A stretch of DNA of 64,000 nucleotides from Roridomyces roridus (Eukaryota; Basidiomycota; Agaricomycetes; Agaricales; Mycenaceae). Location: assembly GCA_029378245.1 (NCBI GenBank), contig JARKIF010000043.1, positions 372,001-436,000 of the forward strand, written 5' to 3'. The notes under the pieces were generated by a model. That model made no database searches. It was not told where the DNA came from and was given only the letters and a program-made list of their open reading frames with translations. The position numbers were made by a program, and so were the translations under genes. Positions 25,672 through 35,623 of this stretch are shown one piece after another (position 1 is the stretch's first letter; each line of letters begins with the position of its first letter).

Positions 25672-25984
25672 TGTTGAAAGTTAATGTACAATGTATTGAT
25701 CTTGTATAACAAAGTACAGCGTCTGGGGCTTGAACTAGCAAGCCCCTGTATATATACTCTATCCTATGCTGCGCCGCAGCCCTCCTTTCTCACTGTGCTG
25801 CAGCCCGGTATCCTACAAATCTGAATATTCCGTGTCCGTGTCCGTGAACGTCCTTTCCTAGACTCCGTGTATTCCCATGACTCTGAGGTATTTCCGGGAG
25901 ATTTACTGAAGCGCCAATTGCACTTCCAACAGGTTGTACGTGGACACTGGGTCATCGTGCCAAGTCTACGTGCACGCCTTTACA
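25672..25984 (-). mobile_element. LTR of a 5'-truncated LTR retrotransposon, left arm
   Basis: In coding orientation a polypurine tract (GAAGGGGGGGATAA) immediately precedes a 313-bp segment beginning TGTAAAGG and ending CAACA. The segment contains a TATATATA promoter-like motif. This is the layout of the 3' end of an LTR element. The short upstream frame (ending ALEGGDNVKACT, 25966-26271) may be a gag-pol 3' remnant but carries no recognisable domain. No 5' LTR or pol is present between the flanking 45-bp repeats. Confidence 0.65.
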
Positions 25985-26246
25985 TTATCCCCCCCTTCTA
26001 GCGCAGGAGGAACTATGAACACAGAATTTCCAGTATTGGTGGTAGAACGGCAAGGCACGGATTTTGAGGGCTGAATTTCGCGGTCCAGGTGTTCAGCAGA
26101 TCGAGAGACGTGACCTGAGCAAGTGGTGGTGACGCCATGACGGTGGGTGCAACATAAGTTGAGCAAAGGTTTTCGCAAAGAGGAGGAGGCATCGGCGTGC
26201 GTTGGGGAGCTGGAGGTACAGCAGCAGCGGCCGGAGGAGCCTCGGG

Positions 26247-26291
26247 ATGTACCGTCTGACTTATGAACCAACCAGCCGAGGAAAATTTAAA
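26247..26291. repeat. 45-bp direct repeat, distal unit, left arm
   Basis: Second unit of the 25586-25630 repeat; flanking bases on both sides differ between the two units. Confidence 0.85.
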
Positions 26292-26443
26292 CTGCTACAG
26301 TACTACATATTTAGATAGATTGATCCGATCTACCTCAGACATAAATACAAGTACATGAGATATCCATCCCAGGCTGATTCCTCCAAATCAACAATTCCTA
26401 CAACAATGGCGAGAAGCATTGGCAAGTGCTGGAGCATGTTACA

Positions 26444-28767
26444 CTAATATTCTTTTATTTCTTTGGAGAAGTGAAAATTGAAACTGGAAAAAAATCTGAG
26501 GAGCCCATTTACACCAGTGCTTTCTGCATCCTTGGCCTTAGCCAAAGCATCCTGTGTAGCCTTTAAGGCTTTGACAGCCTGGAGGGTATGTGGATGGTCT
26601 GCTCCCAGGCCCTCTCTGCCTTTGGCAACAACCTTGAGTAGGAGTTTTTCTGCTGCCTGGTGCCTGCCAGTGCTATGGAGTATCATGGCCAGGTTGGCCA
26701 TGGCAGACAGTGTGTCAGGATGGTCGTCACCGAGGGCGTTTTGACGGTGTTCAAGCACAGAAACTTGAAGCGGCTCTGCCTCTTGGTACTGTCCCTGCTG
26801 CCTATATGTTGCCGCAAGGTTAGCTGCATGGTTGGCCATGGCACTCAATGTCTCAGGATGGTCATTGCCGAGGAGTTTCTGGCGCTGTTCAAGCACAGAA
26901 CGTACGAGGGGCTCTGCCTCTTTGTGCAGATGCTGTCGTCTGTATGTGGCTGCAACATGGGCCATGGCAGTCAGTGTATCAGGGTTGTCCTTTCCAAACA
27001 GCCCCTCCTGTCTTCCCATATTCCATTCATACAATGTCCTTGCTTGCTCAAATTGACCTCCATCATAATAAATCATTCCGTATTGAAACCAGAACCTGGA
27101 ATCTATCATTTTCAAATCTGAGACAAGCATTTTTGCATGGGACATGAGACCAATCCTAGCCAAGTATTTCCTAGGCTCACAATCTATTGCCATTCCCAAT
27201 ACATTTATCATGCACGCCCGTACTGTAGCTTGATTGGGTTGGGTGTCTGAGCACCACAGATGCACAAGTGGATGCATGCTCAGGGTTTCGCTTCTCTCAT
27301 CCCTCTCAAGCAGTGAATATTCTTCAATCTCTGCTACAATATTCCTCAAGTATTGCTCCTGCCAACTTCCTGAATCTGAGACAAAGCTTTGAAGAAATTG
27401 CCTGGCTGCCTGCATTGACCCAGTTTCATTCACCTCATTCTTCAATATCCACTGTGTGGCATTGACAAATATTGACTCTGGAATCTTGCTGTGGTGCAAT
27501 AAGGCACAGAGTCGCAAAAAGCGGGCAGCCACTGGGCTCAGTTTTTCAAAGCTAATTTGCCAGGTTGTATAGACAGTTGATTCATAGGCATCAAGGATTT
27601 GATCAGAGTGATGCTGAAGTAACTTTGCTTTGTTCTGTCTATAGATAGACAGATATTTGAGGAGACATTTGAATTTGGCTATATAGGCCCCAGCTTGGAC
27701 AATTGCAAGAGGTAGGCATGAGAGCTCCTGCGCATCCTGATTAAGTATAGAATCATTGTATGAAAAACTTGAAATCTACCTGCACGATGTCCACAGCTAA
27801 TTTATGATTTTCATTGGTGTCCTCCTTCACTGCTCTTGCAAGAAGAAGAAGAGCCCCATTTTCTTCATCCAAGTCTCCCACTTGTGAGTGAGCAGCAGGT
27901 GCATAAGCAACAAGGCGAGGGTTTCGGGAAGTGATGATAATGTTTCCATGGGTGCATTGTGGGAAGAATGGCGATAAATTCAGTTTTGAATCATCTGCGT
28001 TGTCAAGGAGCAGAGTCCACTCTTTGTTTTCAGAAATAAGCCACTGAAGGCCAGCTTCTGCTGTTTTACCAAAGGTCTGAGAGATTGCAATGTTCATGAA
28101 GGATGTTTTGAGAGCCTGGAGAGAGCTGGCATTCACAAAAAACTGCTTTGTAAAGCTGGCAAAGTTGTCAATCATAAGAATGTTTTCTATCTCAAGAATT
28201 CCGTACTCGTTGAGTGACTCTATAAATTTCAAAGCCACCTGAGTCTTCCCAGAGCCACCAAGACCATGGAGAACAAAAATCCTTCTCTGAATCTCCTTGG
28301 GTTCTTGGGAAAAGTACTCTTGCATTTTGTGAAGAATTTCTTTTCGCCCCTGGAAGATCTGGGATGCTGGAGGACATCTGACAAGTGCGAGAGCAGTGTG
28401 GCATTGTTCTTGTGCTGTGATATTTGCTCAGTTCAGCTTCCAATAGGAGCATGGGGTACCTACTGATGAGGCGTTGATGTCTTGGTTCTTCACTATTTAA
28501 ATAAAAGCTGTACACAGTGAGATCTGGCTCTTGTGGACACCAAAAATTTACTTCAAGTTTTCAATCTGACTTGAATGGATCAGGGTCCCTCCTTGACCGG
28601 AACCTCCATCTCCCCCATGTTGGTCACCTGCCCCACCTTCACCGCCGGTGCCGCCTGAAAGCCAGGTCAGTACTGAGTACTGCTGGCTATTTCTGTGATA
28701 TTTGCAGCATAGTGTGCTCACCATGTATATGAAATTGCGTGACCCTCTGTGTCTTACCGGTGGGCAT
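26444..28767 (-). CDS. NLR-type STAND ATPase: Gly-rich N-terminus, NB-ARC, TPR
   Basis: Fills the palindrome spacer. ATG 28765-28767 begins MPT; an intron (GTAAGA...TTTCAG) joins it to a Gly-rich stretch (GGTGGEGGAGDQHGGDGGSGQGG). Two more introns lead to CHTALALVRCPPASQIFQGRKEILHKMQEYF and the NB-ARC domain. Walker A is GLGGSGKTQ, Walker B is WTLLLDNADD, the RNBS-B-like segment is NIIITSRNPRL and the GLPL-like motif is LSCLPLAIVQAGAYI. A winged-helix-like stretch follows, then at least three kinesin-light-chain-type TPRs (LGNDHPETLSAMANHAANLAATYRQQGQYQEAEPL and similar). An in-frame 51-bp intron probably removes YGILEIENILMIDNFA. All frames join without stops, so the gene looks intact. Known fungal NLRs act in non-self recognition and cell death; the role here is inferred. 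Confidence 0.85.
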
Positions 28768-29107
28768 TGGGTAGCTTGTTGTATGGTGGGTAAAGGAGAG
28801 GTGTTGACGTGGCAGAAATATTTATATCTTGACAGGCACTGCCCAAAGCCCAGGCCTCAGTCTCCCACAACTCACGAGAAAGCAGTGCAGAACTCTCAGG
28901 CAAGCACCCCATGACCAACCTTTTTGCTCGAGTGCATCCACCGACGTCACCCCCTGCGCCGCTGCTCCAGCACTTGCCAATGCTTCTCGCCATTGTTGTA
29001 GGAATTGTTGATTTGGAGGAATCAGCCTGGGATGGATATCTCATGTACTTGTATTTATGTCTGAGGTAGATCGGATCAATCTATCTAAATATGTAGTACT
29101 GTAGCAG

Positions 29108-29152
29108 TTTAAATTTTCCTCGGCTGGTTGGTTCATAAGTCAGACGGTACAT
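29108..29152. repeat. 45-bp direct repeat, right arm unit 1
   Basis: Mirror of 26247-26291. Confidence 0.85.
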
Positions 29153-29414
29153 CCCGAGGCTCCTCCGGCCGCTGCTGCTGTACCTCCAGCTCCCCAACGC
29201 ACGCCGATGCCTCCTCCTCTTTGCGAAAACCTTTGCTCAACTTATGTTGCACCCACCGTCATGGCGTCACCACCACTTGCTCAGGTCACGTCTCTCGATC
29301 TGCTGAACACCTGGACCGCGAAATTCAGCCCTCAAAATCCGTGCCTTGCCGTTCTACCACCAATACTGGAAATTCTGTGTTCATAGTTCCTCCTGCGCTA
29401 GAAGGGGGGGATAA

Positions 29415-29727
29415 TGTAAAGGCGTGCACGTAGACTTGGCACGATGACCCAGTGTCCACGTACAACCTGTTGGAAGTGCAATTGGCGCTTCAGTAAATCT
29501 CCCGGAAATACCTCAGAGTCATGGGAATACACGGAGTCTAGGAAAGGACGTTCACGGACACGGACACGGAATATTCAGATTTGTAGGATACCGGGCTGCA
29601 GCACAGTGAGAAAGGAGGGCTGCGGCGCAGCATAGGATAGAGTATATATACAGGGGCTTGCTAGTTCAAGCCCCAGACGCTGTACTTTGTTATACAAGAT
29701 CAATACATTGTACATTAACTTTCAACA
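29415..29727 (+). mobile_element. LTR of a 5'-truncated LTR retrotransposon, right arm
   Basis: Mirror of 25672-25984, including the polypurine tract at 29400-29414. Confidence 0.65.
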
Positions 29728-29768
29728 CAACCTGGGCCTGTGTTCACGTGATCAGGTGACAGGGGCCA

Positions 29769-29813
29769 TTTAAATTTTCCTCGGCTGGTTGGTTCATAAG
29801 TCAGACGGTACAT
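29769..29813. repeat. 45-bp direct repeat, right arm unit 2
   Basis: Mirror of 25586-25630. Confidence 0.85.
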
Positions 29814-29955
29814 GTTGAGCACATGTGTGGTGAATAAAATTGGATTACAATCATATCACCAAAACCGGGAAAAATATGTATGGCCATATCAGGCCATATA
29901 TGGGCCGCGAGGGCTGGGAAGCTGATCCAGCTGATGAGCTTTCCATCCGCCCTTA

Positions 29956-30304
29956 GAGTCCGTTCGGAAACTTTTCCAGTTTGCGTTTCGGACTTGACAA
30001 CTGCGAACCGGAGATTTCGTATTGACTTTGCGGCATAGATTTGGCATGATAACGATTGCATGCCTGTGAGCTGTCGGCTGTCGTGTTTGCCGAGCATATC
30101 ATGATCGGCATTCAGATTGAATTTCCTCTTGAGGATGTTCGGCAAGTCTGCCACGTCTGCCATCAGAGGCAATCAATACCGCTTTCCCAAAAGTGCGTTG
30201 CTATCTGCATTTCGACATCGGCTCGACACCTAGTTACGATCTAAAATCTCCGTTTCGCCGTTGTCAAGTGAAAAGCACAATTGGAAAAGTTTCCGAACGG
30301 ACTC
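29956..30304. mobile_element. PIF/Harbinger-like MITE, right arm
   Basis: Mirror of 25095-25443 with identical terminal repeats and TAA duplications. Confidence 0.75.
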
Positions 30305-30509
30305 TTACTTAACATCTCTCAAGATCGCAATCACCCATCTGGCTGATGAACTCTCATCAGCCTGACGAATTTGAGAGAGGCTGGTCTAAATACAGAGCCC
30401 TGGATGCCCCACTGATAACCATTGCTCAGACACAATCTTCAGAAGAAAAAACAAATGTAGTTGGATGCAAACACAATATGGACATAGAGGAGATAATGAG
30501 GAAAAAGCG

Positions 30510-30800
30510 GAGTAGGCAGTGAGACGGCCTACTACTTCCGGAAACTCTCCCAGATCAACTAAGAGGTCTACGACAAGGAGCTTCTCGCTTTCGTGGATGC
30601 CTTCTGTGACATGCCTGCCTGGCTTCTCGGTGCCGTTCACATGGTCTCTGTGATCTCTGGCAATAAAAATCTTGAGTATTTTATGTCTTCCTGAGTTTTA
30701 AATTGCCGCCAGGTGCGCTGGTCTATGTTCCTTTCAGGATTCAATTTCAAGTTCGTGTGGGGTCCTTCCAATGCCAGTTGCCTGCCTGCCCTCGTTCTGC
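30510..30800 (+). pseudogene. Ty3/Gypsy RT-RNase H relic, right arm
   Basis: Mirror of the left-arm relic with the same two stop codons. Decay therefore preceded arm duplication or is homogenised by gene conversion. Confidence 0.85.
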
Positions 30801-30928
30801 TCCTCTGCTTAATTCTCCATCTGCCATTCTCGTTCCCAGAGCTCCCCAGCACCGTGACATGCTGCCATTTGGACCGCACACAGGATTTCAACTAGTACTA
30901 TGTCATACAACTACATTCTGGTGGAGCC

Positions 30929-31223
30929 TACTCAGCCTAGGGAACAGCATGGGTACGGGTAGCCGAGCTGGATACCCGTGACCCGTGGGTAAGCCACCAA
31001 GCCAGGCAAAGCACCGTGTTGACACTGAGAGAGGGTGTTTCGAACTGTGAGCATGCTCAATCTCAATTCACCGTGCCAGGCATTGAATCACATCAATTCA
31101 ACCTGAAAAATTCCTGTGGGCATCAAACTGCTGCCATTTTGGCCACCAACCCGTACCCGTACCCGCAGGTAGGAGTACAGGTAGACCCCAAGATACCTGC
31201 GGGTTTACCTGTGCCGATCCCTA
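30929..31223. mobile_element. hAT-like MITE, right arm
   Basis: Mirror of 24176-24470, including both 8-bp flanking duplications, so it was inserted before the arms were duplicated. Confidence 0.6.
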
Positions 31224-31357
31224 GTGGAGCCTCCTTCCTGGAACCAGCCTCTTGGTTAAGGTTACTAGGCTAATGAGGTGCGTAGGTTCATGTTGTTGGA
31301 TGAAAGAAAATTATCAGAAGCTCATTGTTCAAGGAAGATGTGTGCAAAAGGGATGGT

Positions 31358-31466
31358 AGCCCACCGCAAGGGTCAAACTCGCAGCCTTCAGATCTCCAGG
31401 AAGAACGAGGAGATAAACCCACCTACTTTAAGAGTCTGATGCTCTATCCGATTGAGCTAGGTGGGC
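31358..31466 (-). tRNA. Divergent tRNA-Lys(CTT), right-arm copy
   Basis: Mirror of 23933-24041 with the same C56-to-T change in the T-loop. Confidence 0.7.
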
Positions 31467-31671
31467 TTTGATTGCATCAACTAGGGGTGTTGCATTACCA
31501 TACCCCTTTCTTCAGTTACTTACAGTCTTCTTGTGACAATGCCTATGCTGGATGCATTGATTGATTTGATTTGGGATACTGGGGTGTGCCTGACCTCAGA
31601 ATCAAGTATTGGAACTTTCTCTGGGCAAGCAAGGGAAGGGATGAGTGTGCCCAAGAAGACCCCTAAATATA

Positions 31672-31756
31672 GGTTCAATGGTGTAGTTGGTTATCACATC
31701 TGCTTCACATATCTCAAAGGCGCAGGCGGTCCTCGGTTCGATCCCGGGTTGAATCA
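31672..31756 (+). tRNA. tRNA-Val(CAC), right-arm copy, with short intron
   Basis: Mirror of 23643-23727; T5 terminator at about 31757-31762. Confidence 0.87.
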
Positions 31757-31991
31757 TTTTTGATTGTCAAGTCATCCTCCATATGCTCTGGTAGCTGAAG
31801 TCTTTCTACTCAAATTTTTTCCCCATCATGCAACTAGGGTCATGTTGGAGCTTTGAGACATCAAACCTAGGAAATGGCATGCATGATTGCCTCCATGTCT
31901 GTGCTAACACACTTGATGTGTTGTTTAGTGTTTTCCTTGGTGATACACCTGGGGTCGCTATGGGTATCCCAGCCGAAGGGCTCTTTCAACA

Positions 31992-32084
31992 GGGCACATG
32001 GTGTAGTTGGTTATCACGCTCGCTTAGCATCTGACATTGTCACGTGACTGCGAGAGGTGTTGGGTTCAATTCCCAATGTGTCCA
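31992..32084 (+). tRNA. tRNA-Ala(AGC), right-arm copy, with intron
   Basis: Mirror of 23315-23407, same fold and intron. Confidence 0.85.
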
Positions 32085-32557
32085 GTCCCTCTTTTGTTTT
32101 GGTGTCATTGGACTGCTTTGCCTTTCATTGCTCCTGTCTTACCTAACTAACACTTTGCAAATTCACTCAATTATTCTGTCTTTCCAAGATGATGAGGTTA
32201 TGCTGAAACCTTGAAAGAATCAAAATCCACTAGACAGAGAGGCTTAGCCTTTAGGAGCTGGACATGAAAATGAATTTTGCAGAAAGGAACCACAGACTAT
32301 GTAAGAAAAAGTGACTGGGGTGTTGTCCAGTCCCATCCGGCGAGGTAGTGTTGGAACCTGGAACTGACTGAGCATTCAAAAGGCAGTGTGTAAGGCTGTC
32401 ATTGTAATGTATCGATTTTCCAACTGGCTGGCAGTGGCTGGTCTTCCAACAGTATTTGTCTCTCAATACTGAGTCATCAGAAACATTGGGAGGTACTGAG
32501 TCCACATGTCAATCTCAACAGCCTTGAAGGACGATGAAGAAGAAGAAAAAGGTTCAT

Positions 32558-32669
32558 AGCCCACCGTGAGGGTCGAACTCGCAGCCTTCAGATCTCAAGA
32601 ATAACCAGGAGATACATGAGCCCACCTGCTTTAAGAGTCTGACGCTCTATCCGATTGAGCTAGGCGGGC
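32558..32669 (-). tRNA. tRNA-Lys(CTT), right-arm copy, with intron
   Basis: Mirror of 22730-22841 in the opposite orientation, same structure. Confidence 0.88.
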
Positions 32670-32885
32670 TGATTGCATCAAACAAAAGGCGAAGTCATTC
32701 TAGTGTAGTTGCAGCCCAGGAAGCAGCATATTATCACTACATTAAGAAAGGAATAGAGTCAGCTCAACAAGTATATGAGAGGGAGAGAAAAAGGGATGTC
32801 ACCTTGGAAGAATGTGGCATAAAAGTTGTTGTACATTCTGGAGCTGCTAGGAAGGATAGGCCAGCAACGGGTACTTCTTACATAA

Positions 32886-33009
32886 GGTTGGATGGCCGAG
32901 CGGTCTAAGGCGCCAGACTAAGGACCAGCATCCAAAGATGCTCCTCTAACTATCTGCAATGGTGGTTATCTGGTCCGAAAGGGCGTGGGTTCGAATCCCA
33001 CTCCAATCA
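32886..33009 (+). tRNA. tRNA-Leu(AAG), right-arm copy, with intron
   Basis: Mirror of 22390-22513. Poly-T terminators start about 8 bp downstream. Confidence 0.88.
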
Positions 33010-33257
33010 GTATAGTTTTTGTTTTTTGTCCTTGAAGATTCCACCAAATAGTCCTTGATAGGCTCAGTGCTGTTGCAAGCACAGTTCTGCCTGTGCAAAG
33101 ATCTGGACTAGACATGAGTGCAGTAAACAGACACAAGCGCTGAAAACAGTTTCAACTGTATGCGGATGCTGAAGAAGGACTAGAACAGTCATAGAACCAC
33201 AATTGAATTGCAAGGTACAGAACGGGCCTGTGATGAACGAGAATTACGAAAAAACAA

Positions 33258-33355
33258 GCTTCCATGGCTCAGTTGGTTAGAGCGCCAGTCTCATAATATG
33301 AGGGATCCAAGGTCCTTAAATCTGGAGGTCGTGAGTTCGATCCTCACTGGGAGCA
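33258..33355 (+). tRNA. tRNA-Met(CAT), right-arm copy, with intron
   Basis: Mirror of 22044-22141, with the same intron and the same TTTTT terminator at about 33359-33363. Confidence 0.9.
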
Positions 33356-33562
33356 CGCTTTTTGAATGAATCTCCGTCCTTTTTGAGAGCAATCTCTTTG
33401 ATTCATCCCTTTTTAGACGTGCCCTCTTTCTCTCTCCGACCACCAGCAGCACCGCCCATTCTCTTCCCTCTCACGCGAGCACCACCATGCTATTTCTGGA
33501 CAGTATACAAGAAGGCCGGCGCCCCCTCAACTGCTTGTTTCTCTTGCTTGCCCTTCGAGAAC

Positions 33563-34045
33563 ATGGATGCTAGCAGCTCGTAAGTACTGAGTTTCCTTCC
33601 TCCTTGATGCACAATTTTTTTTCTAAACAATACTAGTGCTACCGGTTCTCTGTCTCTCCAAACCCCCACCAACGAGGCTACCCGGCCAAGGTCAGCATGC
33701 CGCCGTTGTTGAACTGTTGCGTCTCCGTCTTGACCCTGGTTCAATAGCCTACACCTTCCCGTTCTTCCAATCGCCGTCGTTTCCGCCTGCATCGTTCTTG
33801 TCGCTCTTTTGTCTGCTTTCTACGTCCTGAACCGCCGAAGAAGCCTCGTTCGCATTGGGGACAACCAGCGCAGGTTGTGTCTCGAGTCCCAGCCCCTCGA
33901 GTCCGAGGCCGAACCCGCCGAAGGCCGCACTTTCAGTCGCCTCACTTTCACCGCCCCGTATGTCTTGCCTCGCTCGCGCGCCAGCCTCTCCACCGCCGCG
34001 CCCAGCACGGTTCTCGGAATGCAGTATCCCACGGATGGCCGTTGA
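33563..34045 (+). CDS. Small single-pass membrane protein (right-arm copy)
   Basis: Identical copy of the gene at 21354-21836 in the opposite orientation: ATG 33563-33565, stop 34043-34045. The same three exons, transmembrane helix and basic stop-transfer residues are present. It lies just upstream of, and on the same strand as, another membrane protein of similar design (34373), so this arm may be the ancestral location. That is inference from context only. Confidence 0.65.
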
Positions 34046-34372
34046 CCACACTTATCAGACGCTGTTGTATCAGATCAGTGTTTCTACCCATAATTGTGGA
34101 CTCTTGCGTGTGTACTATGGATCATCTAAGCTGATGCGCTGCCATTCCGTCGTCTCACGACCATGCTGTTCACCACAGGATCGTCGTGTGAGGTCCCGCC
34201 ATGATAGATGCATTTCCTCTCGACAAGGTTAACTCAGTCCGGCGGTGCCTTCCTCGCGCTATAAGCTTTCTGCACCCGACACCCGTCTTTTGGACTTCAA
34301 TGCCTCCATTCCCCGTGTCGGAGTCAGTCAACCGTTGTCCTCTTGATTGTGTAATGCTCATCCACTTTCAGT

Positions 34373-35291
34373 ATGACCGTCCTTGGTTCTATCTTGCTAC
34401 CTTCTACCGCTACAGAGGATCTACCAGCCATTAACTACAGCTATGCCACATCCTCCGTCGAGGCCGACGTCGAATATGTGCCAGAAATCACATCCCCAAC
34501 CACCCTCACTGCTACCTACAGCGTCCTCAAGCCAAGTTCACTCGTATCCAGCTTGGAGGAAATTGTCAGCGTGTCCTTCTCCACGATTCCCTCCGCCCCG
34601 ATATCGGATACTCGAACTGTGGTTTCTACTTCAAAGTCGAGTTCATCTCGGACTTCACTTTCGACATCGAGCGATCCACTCGACATCTCATGGACACCCA
34701 TGTAAGCACCGTTTATTTTATTCTGGTCTGCTCACCGAACTCCAGCAGCCAATCTTCTACAACTCCCTCGCAAACAGCCCGGCAAAGCTCCCAGTCTCCG
34801 GCTAGTGCGATACCCACGCAAACAACCACATTCGTGTAGGCCTCGACCCGGTCATAATAACCGTCCACCAACTGAAATCCACTCCCTAGAAACGATGTGC
34901 ACGTCACGGGTGGGGCACAAGAAACATTCTCCCCTAGCGCAATCGTCTTTACAACATCCGCGTATTCGTTCTTCACCACAAACGGGCATCTCACCTCCAC
35001 TCGAGTTCCCCTCTTGACCACCTCGGTCAGCTTCGTGCCGGTGCCAGCGCCTACTCCCACACAAAGCGCCCAAATCACAGCAACCCAGTAAGTGTTTCCT
35101 TTTCTTACCAGTCTTCGTCCATCCGCTCAACAGTTCCCAGATCTTCGAGACCTCGTTTAAGCAGCAGCGCACGGATTGGCATCGCGATACTGGGCGTCAT
35201 TTCCATCCTCCTGCTCGCCCTTCTATGTATCATCATTCGCCGTCGGAGACTGCGGAAAAGAGCATTTCTACGACTCGGAGAAAGTTTCTAA
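34373..35291 (+). CDS. Ser/Thr-rich single-pass membrane protein
   Basis: The extracellular part is Ser/Thr/Pro-rich (MTVLGSILLPSTATEDLPAINY, DTRTVVSTSKSSSSRTSLSTSS, VPVPAPTPTQSAQITATQ) and probably O-glycosylated. After the last intron (acceptor TTCCCAG) the frame gives SSRPRLSSSARIGIAILGVISILLLALLCIIIRRRRLRKRAFLRLGESF: one helix, a basic stop-transfer and a very short tail. Stop at 35289-35291. Three introns are likely; the middle one (about 34845-34896) could not be placed cleanly in frame, so the model is approximate there. An additional upstream exon is possible. Same general design as the arm genes and 44944-47847. Function unknown. Confidence 0.55.
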
Positions 35292-35623
35292 TAAGCAGAT
35301 CAGAAGAGAAGGCAAATGCAAATACAATTTTTATTCCACGTTTTGATTAGTTGAATGAGCGATCTATAGAGGGGTGGACTACGAAAACAATGGTGCAGTA
35401 AGGACGGAGAGATATATAAGGGAAAAAAGTCGCCGAGGGCCCAAAGCAATAAAAATACGTAGTATGCCCGCCCGCCCGTGCCATCACAAACGTTGGTGTG
35501 TATGTACAGAAAAGACCCAAAAAAAGAGTGTGCGTGTCTGCGATGGAACGTAAAACGACAATAAGATAGGTGTGTGAGTTCGGTCAGGTGCATAGCATAC
35601 AGAAACGTCTGGCTTTCGTCGAC

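Larger units (their letters stand above)
21354..26436. repeat. Left arm of giant inverted repeat (5083 bp)
   Basis: Reverse complement of 28963-34045. Every feature checked in one arm recurs in the other at coordinates summing to 55399 (tRNA ends, LTR ends, MITE ends, frames of 60-100 codons). Identity therefore appears complete, or nearly so. The outer boundary was read base by base: matching stops between 21353 and 21354. The inner boundary is 26436/26437. Total inverted length is over 10 kb, with a 2526-bp spacer. Confidence 0.97.
28963..34045. repeat. Right arm of giant inverted repeat (5083 bp)
   Basis: Partner of 21354-26436 in opposite orientation. Its outer edge coincides with the last base of the TGA of the membrane-protein gene (34043-34045); beyond it the sequence is unrelated to the left flank. 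The inner edge falls upstream of the NLR gene start. Confidence 0.97.

Noticed and set aside
25966..26271. 101-codon frame before the LTR considered as an independent gene
   Set aside because: Low-complexity composition and position against a polypurine tract fit a retroelement 3' remnant better.
28754..29044. Minus-strand open frame spanning the spacer/right-arm junction
   Set aside because: No domain, lies in the presumed NLR promoter and crosses the inverted-repeat edge; a chance frame.
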